The translations under genes were made by a program, and so were the position numbers. A stretch of DNA of 64,000 nt. Source: Erinaceus europaeus. Lineage: Eukaryota; Chordata; Mammalia; Eulipotyphla; Erinaceidae. The notes beneath the pieces were generated by a model that made no database searches, was not told the origin of the DNA, and was given only the letters and a program-made list of their open reading frames with translations. This document shows, piece by piece, positions 43,476 through 55,021 of the stretch. Location of the stretch: positions 33,720,361 to 33,784,360 of the forward strand of contig NC_080171.1 of assembly GCF_950295315.1 (NCBI RefSeq). Reading direction: 5' to 3'. Position 1 is the first letter of the stretch. Each line of letters opens with the position of its first letter.

Positions 43476-44965
43476 CTGAGAAATGCTGGCCTGAACAAAA
43501 GCTCAGAAATATGGAGTATCTTTGAAAAGAAATAAATAGATGATTTTTTAAATTTATCAATATGGTTTCATTCAGTTAATTTCAAGATCTACTTAGAATA
43601 AGTGGAAAGAAAAGACATTAGTTTGTGCTTAATGATTCCCCAAACTATCAATGTTCACTTCATGAAGAGGCCATCAAGGGTAGGAGATGAGCGCAGACAC
43701 ATAGGATTTTCTTTAAGGTAAGAAGGATTTTCATGGCTCCCTTACTCCAGGACTCTAGAAATATCCTAGAACCTTTTTCCACTGTAATTCAAATACTCCT
43801 ATTTGATATGAGCTACAGAATCTACTACCAGCTCTCCCATAGAATACTTGTTCACTATAAAATGCATATGTCCATGGTTTGGTATTAAAGGGATGCCTAA
43901 AGAGCTCTCAGGAAACTGCTGAGTCCTATAACTATACACATTGCCTTGTGAAAATGGATATGTGTAGGTCTTGCCTGGCTTCCACACCATGAGAAGGCTT
44001 CTCCACACTTGTGCTGTCTCTGATTCCTTTGTCCTTCTACTTTCACAAAGGCTTCAGATATACATTATTTTTTCCTTCAAAACTTGGGTTTAGGGTTCAG
44101 TTTTTTTTAAGTTGAAATCATGAGTAAAATCTGAATGCAAACTGAGATGAATCCAACCCGATTCTTAAAATGTACTTTGGGGGGGGGGGGAGGGGGAGTG
44201 AAACCCTGTGGTTTATTTCTTGCAGTGCATGCAGAGTTAGCTTTGTGCCTTTGTTCTGTTGTCTGAGGTTTGTTGCCTCTTATTTGACAGTACTTAGGGA
44301 AACAATATGAAGACATTTAGCAGAGGCTCAAGGGAATTTCGACTGCACACTCAAACACAAACTATTTTATCATTCTTCTCCTAGCCCAGACTCCCTTCGC
44401 TCTCTCTCTTCCCTCAATTTATCACCCGTCCATATTCTGACATAGATCCTTGCTCCAAAAGCAGAAAAAGAGAGAGAGATTTTAAAAGCAACTAAACTGT
44501 GGCCCCTTTTCCACTTGTGGTTTTCTTGTAAACTTACTTAAGCACAGCTGTCTCTTTAATTGTGACTTTCTGAGAAGGTCTATCACTCACCACCCACACT
44601 TCCTCTTATGGGTAGGAACAGCCCTGAGCTTTTAACCTTGAACAAGAAGGGAAAGGAAAGCCAGACAGAGGTTAGCCTAAACCTCACTGGAGCATCCCTT
44701 ATATTCAGACCTGGTTTTGAGCCTACATTTGTCACCTAAAAAAAGTGTATGCCACATAGCTATTGTCTTCATTAAAAACAAACAAACAAACAAAAACTGG
44801 GAGGTAAGAATGGTGAGCTGTAATATTATTTGATCCATTGCTTTTACAAATTCAACCACAAATTGTTTCTTCTTTTCCCTCTGAGCACCATTTAATGAGC
44901 TGTATCAGGCATCCACTGGAAGCAATGAGAGAAAACACATCATGTAACAAGCACATGGTCAGAGC
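43476..44965. other. Unique sequence
   Basis: About 1.5 kb, SINE-free. Contains a G12-type run near 44169. No gene recognised. Confidence 0.5.
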
Positions 44966-44969
44966 AGCC

Positions 44970-45225
44970 CTTTTTCGTTCCTCTCACCAGAGTTATTACT
45001 GGGGCTTGGTGTTTGCACAATGAATCCAATGCTCCTGGCAACTTTTTTTTTTAAGAGAGAGAGAAATTGAGAGGGAAGAGGGGCTAGAGGAAGAGAAAGA
45101 CACCTGCAGCACTGCTTTACCACTCATGAAGCTTCCTGCCTGCAGGTGGGGACCAGGGCCTTAAACCAGCATCCTTGTACATGGCTATGTTTGTGCTCTA
45201 GTGGGTGCACTACTGCCCACACTCT
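44970..45225 (-). mobile_element. SINE antisense, SINE-A 3' module joined to a SINE-B body
   Basis: CAGAGTTATTACTGGGGC and AATCCAATGCTCCTGGCAAC are the SINE-A 3' module; AGACACCTGCAGCACTGC and GTGGGTGCACTACTGCCC are SINE-B. Either a hybrid subfamily or an adjacent insertion. Confidence 0.72.
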
Positions 45226-45269
45226 CCCCTGTCCCTTAGAGCGGCCATCTCCAATCCCCAGATCTTTGG

Positions 45270-45450
45270 ATTTGACCAAAGTTACTAGACATTTTCAGGT
45301 CTTGGGTTACTCATTTGGGCCTTGGTTTCCTCATTTAAACAAGAAATAAAGAGAAGGAAAAGTCAATTGTTGTGAAGATCACAAACTCAGTGTGAACACC
45401 TTGATCCCCTGAGATTCCTTGTGGAACAGTAGGTGTTTGATGCATGGTGG
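45270..45450 (-). mobile_element. MIR, antisense
   Basis: GGGTTACTCATTTGGGCC, TTGGTTTCCTCATTTAAAC and AACAGTAGGTGTTTGATGC match the complementary MIR order. Confidence 0.6.
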
Positions 45451-47724
45451 TGGTAACACAAGAGACAGTAAATTAAACACAAGATTTTCTTCCCTAAAGA
45501 AATTCACATTTTCTAAAGCTTGATTTTGCTTATCGTTGCCTCAGGCTCATTTTAGTATGTCATATTAATGGCATACTAACGTGTATCATTCAACTAGAAA
45601 AGTCCAAATTGACATGAACTTTATTAGACCAGGTTACACAAAAATGCCCAGTATCCCAGGTCCAATCAAGAACCGATTATCAAGAGCTGCCATTCTTTGA
45701 GTCTTTAGTAAGAAACCGTCAGAAAGAAATCACTCTTATCTTCTGGGGTTCACAGAAAATTTAAAAAAAAATTCTGATGACTGAGGATTAAAGCATCAGC
45801 CACTGACATATTCAACTGTAACAAAGATGATTTTTTTTTTCAAGGAATCTGTGTTGTACACAGGCATAGAAAGAAAGACACTTTGGCTGCAAAAAAAAAA
45901 AAAAATGCCCCCATCTTCTCTGGGGAGGTGCATGCCTCTGCCTGCTGTTCATCAGCCTTGATTTTGATGGGGCGATTTTTAGTCAGCTGCCTCGATCATT
46001 TTGGCACAGACAAAAATCCTTTAAAAAATGTTACACTTCATCAAAGTGTATCATGAGACTTCACGGTCATTATCTCAATGGCCGCTCTGATGTGCTACAA
46101 TTGGCAGAGACACAAACGGTAGGGGGTGTATGAGAAGAAAGCCAGCATTTCATGTGGAAAGCTGGCAAGCCTCGCCAAGCTTCTGTCAACAACTCCGCGG
46201 TCTGATCCGATGCACTGAGCGTGCTGATGATGCTCTTGTTTCTGGAGGAAGTAAACAAGAAAATGAATTCCACCACGCAACACAGCCTCTTTGTATCTTC
46301 AAAATGGTGTGACTGGACCAAGGCCAGCCCCGTTGAAAGTTTGGCCATTTATGTCATCAGGGCCTCAGTACTGATGGAGGCTTTGATTACGACTTGGACC
46401 CAGCTAGAAGACCCTTCAGGGGCAGCCACTCAGCAAATAAAGGCATTGATTGGATGTTGGGTCAATTTAGCCATAAGGGTACAGAGCCTGGGCCTTTTGA
46501 AAAGCCTAATGGATTAGCTACACAACCAGTCCCACTGTAGGCTTTATTTTTCAAGTAACTTCAGGACGGCTTTCCAGCTTGGCAGGGAGCTAACTCTTCC
46601 TCCAGAGCGAGCTTCAGAGCTGTTCTTGTTATCAATAGTGGGACTCAAAGGATTAGACACAGCGGGCTTTACAATTTAATGAAAACAGCTGTTGAAACAA
46701 CAATTAAGGCAAACAACAGTTTGCATGGAAAACTATTAATTATGCAAAGTTATGCAGAAAGTGGAATATGCTTTTATTTGGGGCCTCCTAAAGCCAGAGA
46801 GCCGCCTCCCAGTCCAAAACTCTCAAGTCTCAGGAAGTGGGGGTGCTTATAGGAAGAGCCTCCCTTGCCTGTAGCTATCTAGACTGCCAGATCATTGCAA
46901 ACTGGGTAAACTATTCAGGAAAAGAAGATCCATTAAACTTATATGACTTTGGGTGATTCCGATCTTTTCACATAAACTATATTTTCTCAAGTATCTAAAA
47001 TCACATTGTATCCGGGTATTGGGGGTCTTCACTTTTACTTTAAAAAGAAGGTCCTATAATATGTCCCCTTTTGCACTTTACTCACCTTGAGAAGTTACTA
47101 ACAGTGTTATTTCCTAAGTCATGTCTAAGGGACTGTCAAAAGGACTACTTTTGGGGAAAACTGATGGATACTCTTGTTCTTTGAACTAAGGGTGGTTTTC
47201 ATTCCATTGGATTCTCCACCCTTCTCTCCTAGGAGAATCCATCTTTCTTTCCCCTCTCTCTGCTTGCTGGAACTTTTTAATTCATTGCTTCTCCCTTTGC
47301 AATTTCCATCCTTGACTAACAGTGCTGGGAATCAACTTATTGGCCTTTCACCTACCCAGTGTTCCACATCTCACTTTCCTCCCTGTCCCAGAATCACCAA
47401 GCCAAGAAGTCCCATTAAGAAGGTTATTAACTGTATACATAAACATTGCCCCCTACCTACAGTTAGATTTCTTTCTCGTCACTTCCAAGTAACTGGTTTT
47501 AACACTCTTTCCAGCATGCCCCAAACCTTTTATTTGACTATATTGTTTTAGAAGGGCCTTTGGGAATTGAGCTAATTTCATGTTGGAACTTATTAAGTAG
47601 GATTTGATACTCTCTGATAATTCCAATAAACCATTATTCAAGCCTCACTCTCTTCAGGGAAGGAATGAAAGCTTTATTAGTCATTGCGTCTCTATTCTAA
47701 GCGTGTCGCCTGAACTTAGGTGGC
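45451..47724. promoter_or_regulatory. Repeat-poor block, candidate conserved non-coding region (left part)
   Basis: No SINE, L1 or satellite in about 2.3 kb. 46080-46800 is especially complex: AGTTTGCATGGAAAACTATT, AATTATGCAAAGTTATGCAG (homeodomain/octamer-like AT cores) and CAATTAAGG. Conservation cannot be seen from one sequence; this is inferred from repeat depletion and motif density. Confidence 0.45.
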
Positions 47725-47794
47725 TCGAAACTTTACATCAGGCTCAACCTGACGCTGTTGACTGGCTACGGAAGAAGGGCAAACGCTAGAAGAA
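47725..47794 (+). mobile_element. Jockey/CR1-like non-LTR retrotransposon, copy 3 (70 bp)
   Basis: Only the last 70 bp of the element: frame LETLHQAQPDAVDWLRKKGK and R, stop TAG, then AAGAAG. GTGGC flanks it at 47720-47724 and 47795-47799, a possible 5-bp TSD. Confidence 0.85.
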
Positions 47795-50560
47795 GTGGCA
47801 CACCTGTGCTGAAATGCAACTGATTTTGTGATTGAATGGAACTTTCTCTAAAACTAAAAAGTTTTTTTAAAAAAAATCATTGGTTATCAACAGTAAGAGA
47901 ATATCTGCCTTTTCGGGAAAATTCTCACTAGGCTCACCTCTGCATTTGAAAGTAATTCAGTGAACTTAATTTAATGATGTGCGAATGTTAATACTATGAA
48001 CAACACACATTCCCTCTAAAGTAATTGGTTTAGTCCTCTTCTCTCAAGATACAAGAACACAGAATAATCTCTTTCCCTTTTACAGATAATTTAAAAATCT
48101 GGAGACATCATATCTCTAGAAGGTAGGTCCCAGGACATAATCGAGTGTGCAAATGAAATTCGTTACTAGGGTCACAAACAATAATCTAATTAGCATTTAT
48201 TTGTGTAATGCCTTTAAAATCACTCTAAGCTCAAAGGCATCTGTCCTCTGAAGAATAATGCAAAATAAGTACCACATCCCTGCCATACTCCAGTTCACAC
48301 TTTTCACTGGAGAGTACAAAACAGCATCAAGATTGCAAAAGCAATTATTCCGGTTATCCAGATGTGATTTTTCAATCATTCTAGGAATTTTTTTTTCCCA
48401 GCAGTTCTTATTCCGTGGCAGCCCTCACAGCTCTCATGCTGGCGCAGTGCTTACATCTCTTCATTATTAATTCAGCTCATGGAGCTTAATTGGACAAGGC
48501 TAGAGCGAATTTGACAAACATCACAGCAGCAGAAAAAGCAATCACTCTTTCAAGATGAAAATTTGTTTGATGTCTTACTGTGTAACTCATTTACGCTCCT
48601 CGTGAGTCATGTGACCTGCATGTTAATCAGCCATTGATTGGTTTCTCTCCTTGGACAGTCACGTGACTCGAATATTAATGGCCTGGCACTCTTCGCTGTA
48701 CTGTTAGGCAACCTTGTGATTGGCTGCCAGGTTAAGATACGGAGATAAGTGGGTGCTTGATGAGCACTTGACAGAACTTCACAGAAAATTAAGGCCCTAA
48801 AATAGCATGAGAAAGTCTTGTCAAATCAAGCATGATTATCATGGAATGCTTAAGGAATTCATCATCTGCATGAAATTGATACACTTCAGCACCAGCAGGC
48901 CCTGCAGTCAGCAGGGACTCATCAGATTTTTATTTATATGTGTTCACCAAATCACATTAATTCTGAGAGCTAAAACATGCTAAGGATGAAGGTTATTTTC
49001 TGTTCAATCTAATTTATCTATGACAATAATCATCACTAATAATGTGTCAAATTGGATTGCAGTCATTTTTATGCATGCATGCTGATTTGGAAAATAGTGT
49101 TAAACCATCCCAAGGTAATTAACAACCGGTAAAGGTATGCCAGGCCTGAAATAATCAGCATATCTAGATGGAAAATTAAGTTTTATAGAATGGATTTATA
49201 GATACGTATCCTTATTTAATTCAGAATATAAATTATTCCTGGTAAAAGTAGACATCATTTTTATAACACCATTAAGGCCAATAACTATTGAGGGACTCGC
49301 ATCCTTAATTTGCTCTATCCTTTCTCTGTCTCTCTCTCTCTCTCTCTCTTTCCCTCTCATTTTCAGTAGTTAACTTTCTAATGGATGTCACTTCCTTCTC
49401 AGCAAGATCTCATTTTATGGGGGTTTTGGAGGGGACTAAGAAGTGAATGAATATGCATGGGTTTAAGTGTTAATCATGGTTGAAGGGCACCACATCATAC
49501 CTCTTAATACACAATGCTTTGTAATTATGGGGTGGGAGAATGTAAGGGGGGATTGGGAGGTAAGCATGAGGAGAATACAAAGGAGGGGGTGGGGGAGTCA
49601 GGCTTTGGCCTTTTGGTGTTTCTCTATTATTGCTCCTCACAAAGGGACAATAGGAAATTTTTCAGATTAACTTATATGGGATTTCTTGGGGAATCATTTC
49701 AGCCTCCACTGCTTCTGTTGAAATACTTTTTTATGGAGGGGAAGTTGTTGTTCTTGTTCTTTGTTTTTAAATAGCCTCGTGGCTTATGGGGCCTTACTTG
49801 GGAGATGACGTGTTGGATTAATGAAATCTTAAAGAAATGTTTATACCCTTTGGTGAGCATGGCTGAAATGTTTTGAGAGGAGAATTACACCTTCAGAAGA
49901 AAGGGGGGATAAATATGTGTAAATGTTACTTCTTTCCCACCACCTCCCAGCATCCCCCCCACATCCCAGTGCCCCCACACACCCACAACTTAATCTCCTG
50001 TGCTACCAGTTGGGCTCTATTCTCTCTCCCTCTCTCAGGAGGTCTCTTTATTGATTAAATGAATCTGCTCCAAAGGCTGGCTCTCAGGCTCTTTGATCTA
50101 ATCCGATCTGATTTTATCCTATCGCTCCAGCAGGACATCGGGGAATTAACAATAAGCAGCTTTACCACAAGTGTTTAATAACTCAACACAATCTCCTTAT
50201 GGCTGGGAGCTGCTCATGTTCCCATCCAGTCCATGGCAAACAGTGTAACAGATTGGCCATGCACTCCACTCCACCCCACCCCCGAACCTGAGGAATTTTC
50301 ATGCACTGTGAGACTAATCGCTTCAAGTTCCTTCATAAATCACACAAAGCAGATTTTAGCATCTTAACAAATTGAAAAAAAAAAAAAATCCAGTAAGAGT
50401 GGGTTGGGGGGGGGGGTAAGGGTGGGGGGTGGCAGAAAGAACTGGTCCTCCAGCTAAAAAGGGGACTGAAATGCTGTCCCCTGATTCCAAACCAGGATAC
50501 ATGCATAAAGACCATCAATGCTAAATGATCCCTCAATTACAAAATGTCCTTCTTAAAATA
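47795..50560. promoter_or_regulatory. Repeat-poor block, candidate conserved non-coding region (right part)
   Basis: 2.8 kb without SINE or LINE. 48470-49180 is rich in TAATTA/ATTAAT cores, AP-1, E-box and CCAAT sites. Simple repeats are limited to (CT)n near 49326-49350 and G/T homopolymers near 50400. No splice-flanked ORF with coding character was found. Confidence 0.45.
48603..48723 (+). promoter_or_regulatory. Transcription-factor site cluster (AP-1, E-boxes, two CCAAT boxes)
   Basis: TGAGTCA (AP-1) 48603-48609, CATGTG 48608-48613, ATTGG (inverted CCAAT) 48637-48641 and 48719-48723, palindromic GTCACGTGAC (USF/TFE-type E-box) 48658-48667. Motif matches are exact; function is inference. 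Confidence 0.45.
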
Positions 50561-50569
50561 TCATTCTCA

Positions 50570-50768
50570 TCATAATTATATTGATTAATCTGATAGAGAT
50601 AGAAATTGAGAGAAGAGAGGAAGATAGAGAAAGAATGAGGGACACATCTGCAGCATTACTTCACCTCTTGTGAAGTTTTCCTCCTGCAGGTGGGGACTGG
50701 GGACCTGAACCCGGGTCTTCGCAAATTATAGCATGAGCTCTTTACCAGGTGTGCCACTGCACTGCCCT
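50570..50768 (-). mobile_element. SINE-B, antisense
   Basis: TCTGCAGCATTACTTCACC, CTCCTGCAGGTGGGGACTGG and ACCAGGTGTGCCACTGC. It marks the right edge of the repeat-poor block. Confidence 0.84.
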
Positions 50769-51093
50769 CTTTTTTTCCAAACATACGATATATAAATGTG
50801 TATGTGTGTTTTAAAATGATGATTGCAGAACATATTTACTATCTCCCCCCTCTAAAATTGGTGAGCTATCCTCCTCCCCACCACCACCCTATCCAAATAT
50901 CACCAGGACAGTTAATAAAGGTAACTCTTTCCTTTTCTAAGGTAGAGGTCTTCTCACAATGGCTCACCCTTCAGCTCAAGGAGACAAGATGGGAGTTTGT
51001 GTTAGAAACTGTGAGAGGAAATGGGCTTATAAAAACTGCCAACTTACTAGAGCCATGGGGAAATTTTCACTCCAGCTCTAATTTAAAACAAAA
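50769..51093. other. Unique sequence
   Basis: No gene or repeat recognised. Confidence 0.5.
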
Positions 51094-51156
51094 CATCTTT
51101 TAGTTGTTCTATTTAATACCTAAGGTACATCAGAATTACCTATAAAAACATGTTTC
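51094..51156 (+). repeat. 63-bp target-site duplication, left copy
   Basis: Starts CATCTTTTAGTTGTTCTATT and ends AAAAACATGTTTC. Matches 51775-51837 with one mismatch (ACATCAG against ACAACAG). Confidence 0.96.
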
Positions 51157-51774
51157 ATTCTTCTTCTAGCGTTTGCCCTTCTTCCGTAGCCAATCAACAG
51201 CGTCAGGTTGAGCCTGATGTAAAGTTTCGAGACCTCCTTTGAATCTGGAGAAGTGGCAGGCGTTGACTATGTGGGTCATAGTCTGTCTGTAGCCACAGGG
51301 GCAGTTCGGGTAGTCTCTGGCTCCCCAGCGATGGAACATAGCGGCGCACCGGCCATGGCCTGTTGGATAGCGATTGAGGAGGGCCCAATCATAACGTGCT
51401 AGGCCAAAGCCGGGTTGACGCTTGCAGGGGTCTGTGACGAGGTGACCGTTCCCCACCTCAGCTGACTGCCAACTCTGTTTCCAAGAGTCTGGAACAGAGA
51501 AGTTCAGTGCAGGCACAGGAGTCCAGATTGGATGATGAGACGTCAAGCGCTGAACAGGGTGGGCGAAGATAATGCGTTTGGCGAAGGACAGCCCCTCAAC
51601 ATTAAGTTGGAGGACTTGAAGAGCAGGACCAACAGCTTGAAAGCTGTCAGGAGCTGCTTGTTGCTGGCTTTGAAAGTGACTGGGATCCATGTGGATTCAG
51701 CGGCTAGGAAGGATCGTCAGTTTCCCCAATGAATGGGTACTCACGGGATGCACCACAGGAAGGTCGATCCAATG
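51157..51774 (-). mobile_element. Jockey/CR1-like retrotransposon, copy 4: both ends kept, middle deleted
   Basis: 618 bp on the - strand. It begins GCATTGGATCGACC, has an 84-bp leader, an ORF, stop TAG and a GAAGAAGAA-type tail. The junction at about 51570 joins the start of the endonuclease region directly to the C-terminal segment, losing RT entirely. Flanked by a 63-bp TSD. The same 5' terminus occurs at 60774. Confidence 0.92.
51166..51690 (-). CDS. 174-aa deletion-fusion protein of a Jockey/CR1-like element
   Basis: The ATG at 51690 follows the element leader and the stop is the element's own. Residues 1-39 are the family N-terminus: MDPSHFQSQQQ, then LQLNVEGLSFAKR, which looks like the first strand of an APE-type endonuclease. 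From about residue 40 the frame continues straight into the C-terminal segment (FAHPVQRLTSHHPIW, TGHGRCAAMFHRWG) with the knuckle-like residues C130, C132, H140, C145, ending DAVDWLRKKGKR. No stop or frameshift. It has no catalytic domain; if made, it could at most bind nucleic acid (inference). Expression is unknown. The ORF may be open simply because the insertion is young. Confidence 0.6.
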   Translation of the reverse strand: MDPSHFQSQQQAAPDSFQAVGPALQVLQLNVEGLSFAKRIIFAHPVQRLTSHHPIWTPVPALNFSVPDSWKQSWQSAEVGNGHLVTDPCKRQPGFGLARYDWALLNRYPTGHGRCAAMFHRWGARDYPNCPCGYRQTMTHIVNACHFSRFKGGLETLHQAQPDAVDWLRKKGKR

Positions 51775-51837
51775 CATCTTTTAGTTGTTCTATTTAATAC
51801 CTAAGGTACAACAGAATTACCTATAAAAACATGTTTC
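51775..51837 (+). repeat. 63-bp target-site duplication, right copy
   Basis: See the left copy; it begins right after the element's 5' terminal GCATTGG complement. Confidence 0.96.
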
Positions 51838-52214
51838 CTAACAGAAACAGCCTAGTCTCTGCCACTGTCACTACTCTTCCCATTACCCTGGTGGTTCTGT
51901 GATTTCTTGCTACATCAGCTGAGCAACGAAGTGGCCGCTAAGTGAACAGCTGAGGGTTTTATGGCTCAGGTATGGGCCAGAATGGGATTACTACAGTGAG
52001 GTCTTTCTCCATATACATGGAACTCAGGGCACCTATAGATTCACTCAGATACAGCTGGATGTTCATAATTTATTTCCTATGTTTTTTTTAGAGGAGCATT
52101 TTTTTATATCATTCTCTATCCACACCCATTCATCAGTATTTATGCCAATTTTCCCACCACTACATGAGCACAGCTTGAAATACCTCCCCCTGCAAGAAAA
52201 GGAAAAAAAAAAAG
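51838..52214. other. Unique sequence
   Basis: No gene or repeat recognised. Confidence 0.5.
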
Positions 52215-52365
52215 TTATGAAACAGCATAATGGTTATGCAAAGAGATTCACATGCCTGAAGTGCCAAAGTCCCAGGTTCAATCCCCTGCACCACCATAAG
52301 CCAGAGCTGAGCAGTGCTCTGGTAAAAATTATTAATTAATTATTAATTAAAGAAAAAAGTCTGCT
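52215..52365 (+). mobile_element. SINE-C, sense
   Basis: ACAGCATAATGGTTATGCAA, CCCAGGTTCAATCCCCTGC, CCACCATAAGCCAGAGCTG, ending in an (ATTA)n tail. Confidence 0.88.
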
Positions 52366-53905
52366 CTGTTGTGATTTATTCAATATGGAATGGAACACTA
52401 GCATGAATAGTGTTATTATTTCCTTTTTGGAAATGCCTTTTGCCTTACTTTCCACCACCACTATGCCTCCCCCCACACACCCCAAGCTATGTCATAGCAA
52501 AAAAATCCCTGTGAAGTTCTCCAAAGAACTCTATGCTGCCTCCAGACCCTAGAACTGTAATTATGCCTGTGTAATTAAAACAGAAAGAGCGACCCTGCCA
52601 ACTGTGATTGCCCCTGTTTACATCACAAAGAGATAGCAAAATACATTCAGGAAGGCCCCAGCCAAAATAATTGAGAGGGCTGCCTGAGCCCAGCTCTGCT
52701 TTCTAAATACTGTCCCTGGGTTAGGAACTGGAGGCGGGGTGGGTAAGGAAAGGCAGAATAGAGGATCTCAGCCAGAGGCTTATTGACTTTTCCTGCTTGG
52801 GCATGATGTCATGGAGTTCAGTGACTTCGGGGCGGTGTTGACTGAAGTCCTGCTGCACATTCAATCCAGGTGTTTCTGCTAAGGACTTCAGTCCTGTCAC
52901 CGCACTGCATGGTGGCCTTCAGATATTCTGAATCCCTGCACTCACATGTCAAAGTTCAGAGCTGTAGGCCAGTCTGTAAACACATTCTTGACATGGAGTT
53001 GTACAAAGAGGATTCTTCAATTTGCAGTTCAGTCAGTTCACAAGCTCAATTTTCTTTGGAGCTTTCTTTGACAACAGCTGCAATTGAAACATGAGAAAGA
53101 AAGAGAAAAGAAAGGACAGTGAGGAAAAAGGAAAGGAAAGGAAGAGCAAACAAAAGCCACAAGTTGAAAAAAAAAAACTCCATTAAAAGCTGAAGTGCAT
53201 AATGTTTTTGTATATTTTCAGAATGTAGCCAAACTAAACTATTAAATGAGGATTTTGTTTCATAAAGTCTGCAAACTATTCAATCACTAACCCACTATAC
53301 CAAGAATGTGATGCCAGCCAAAATATATTAGTGGTACAAAAAGATTAGTGGTACTCAATAAAAATCTCGAAACCAAATGACATGCAAGCTGTATTTCATG
53401 ATTAGAGTACTTCCTTATGTCAAGGAACATACATATTAACTTGTTTAAACACAGCGATGGGCTGTCACTCTATTTGTCAAAAGCAGAGAAAGGAGAAGCT
53501 TGTGCTTACCAAACCCATCCAGATGACACTTCACACTTTCTGTCTTTCTAGCAGACAGCACGGACACCATCCAATTAATCCTCACATCATCTGAGAAAAG
53601 AGGAGTAGAAGGAGGAAGAGACACACACAGAAAGAAGCCACTTCCCACTTTACAAAGCAGGGGGAGTAAAAGCAGGGTCTGCGACTGCCTTGCTCCAGGA
53701 TTTGACACAAGTACAGAGCTAAGATGAGAACTGAAAAACGCTACTTTTTTTTTCTACCAAGTCACCAAAATGGCAAATCTTTTCTTCTTGCCCTAAGAAC
53801 ACACACTGGGAGAAAGTGTTATGGTCTGCAAAGGGTTGTTCTCTATAAGTCTTTTTTGCATTGGCTTCTTGCCACTGTCCTGGTCATTTATATATTATTA
53901 TTACT
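52366..53905. other. Unique sequence, repeat-poor
   Basis: 1.5 kb, only an impure GAAAG-rich patch near 53090-53150. No coding exon is convincing. Confidence 0.5.
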
Positions 53906-53919
53906 TCTTGAGGAATTAT

Positions 53920-54107
53920 TATTATTATTTTGAATCCAGACAAAGAGAATTTGAGGGGGGGAGATAAAGACGGAGAAAAGGAGAGACACCCGAAACCTTG
54001 CTTCACCGCTCATGAAGCTTCCGCCTTGCAAGTGAGGGCCAGGGTAGTGAAACAGGTCCTTGTGTGTTGTAATGTGTGTACTCTACCAGGTGCACCACCA
54101 CCCATCC
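53920..54107 (-). mobile_element. SINE-B, antisense
   Basis: GAGAGACACCCGAAACCTTG, CATGAAGCTTCCGCCTTGC and ACCAGGTGCACCACCACCC. Preceded by an (ATT)n tail near 53917-53932. Confidence 0.82.
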
Positions 54108-54205
54108 CCCGTTTATGTATCATCATCCCCATCTTACAAAAGGGAAGCTCCAGTCTCAGAAAGATATGTGACTTGCCCAAGCTGCTATATCCAGACACAA
54201 GTGAA
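54108..54205 (+). mobile_element. MIR fragment, sense
   Basis: CATCATCCCCATCTTACAAA and ATATGTGACTTGCCCAAGC. Confidence 0.65.
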
Positions 54206-55021
54206 ACCAGGGCCGGGTGCCTCTGCCTCAGGCCTCCACAAGGAAAGAGGAATCACACAAAGTGCTGCTGCTCCTCCCACCGTAGCATATCTCTCTCTCT
54301 CTCTCTCTCCTTTCATTTTGCAAGGAAATGCTTGACGATGAGCAGCATTCTAAAAATGGAGAGGGGTAATTATCTCATTCTCTGACTGTCAACATCAGTG
54401 AGCTGCTTGCTGTGTGCTTCTACCTGGCAAGAGGACGAAGGGAGGCTCTTCTCTCATTTACAAAATAGAGTAGTAAGTCGTGTGATTTTGCCAGGAACAC
54501 ACGGGTGTGGGGGGGTAGTTGAGAAGGGAGAAGAAACCAGAGAGTGCGTCATTCTTTATTTTGGGGGATCAAGGCAAGCCTCCCCACTCCAGCTGATGTC
54601 AATGCAGCCATAGAGGCTGCTTCCACAGGCTTATTTAGCTGTAGCTGCCTCCACCTTCCCTATTTACCTGCCTACCTCACCAACACACCTCCTTGTTCTT
54701 AAGGACCCTCTCTTGATGCTGGCAAACTCGCCTCCCTTAACTGCCATGTATGCCTTGGGGTGTGGTTAAAAATAACTGGAATTCAAGCCCATGTCTCAGC
54801 TGACACAGTACAGTATGAGAGCATGCAACCTGCCCTACACCAACAGGCTGAAGCAGCCGGGGAGCATAAAGGCAGTGGTTCCATCCTCCACCATCTAGCA
54901 ACACCCACCTTCACTGGACAAGAAGCCAGGCCTTTCAGGATCTGGGCACCATCTGACATTTGGCTTCGTCCCCAGACATTCATCCACATACACCTGACTC
55001 CAGCCAAACTTAACAGATGAT
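54206..55021. other. Unique sequence, (CT)n at about 54291-54312
   Basis: Moderately GC-rich. No gene or other repeat recognised. Confidence 0.5.

Noticed and set aside
46221..46517. 98-codon ORF in the repeat-poor block, considered as an exon
   Set aside because: No recognisable domain and no convincing splice signals; overlapping frames on both strands are open to similar lengths. More likely non-coding.
47174..47551. 125-codon ORF
   Set aside because: Pyrimidine-rich composition gives a Ser/Pro/Leu-rich product without family resemblance or splice context.
53930..54385. 151-codon ORF
   Set aside because: It runs through an antisense SINE-B, a MIR and a CT repeat, so the frame is accidental.
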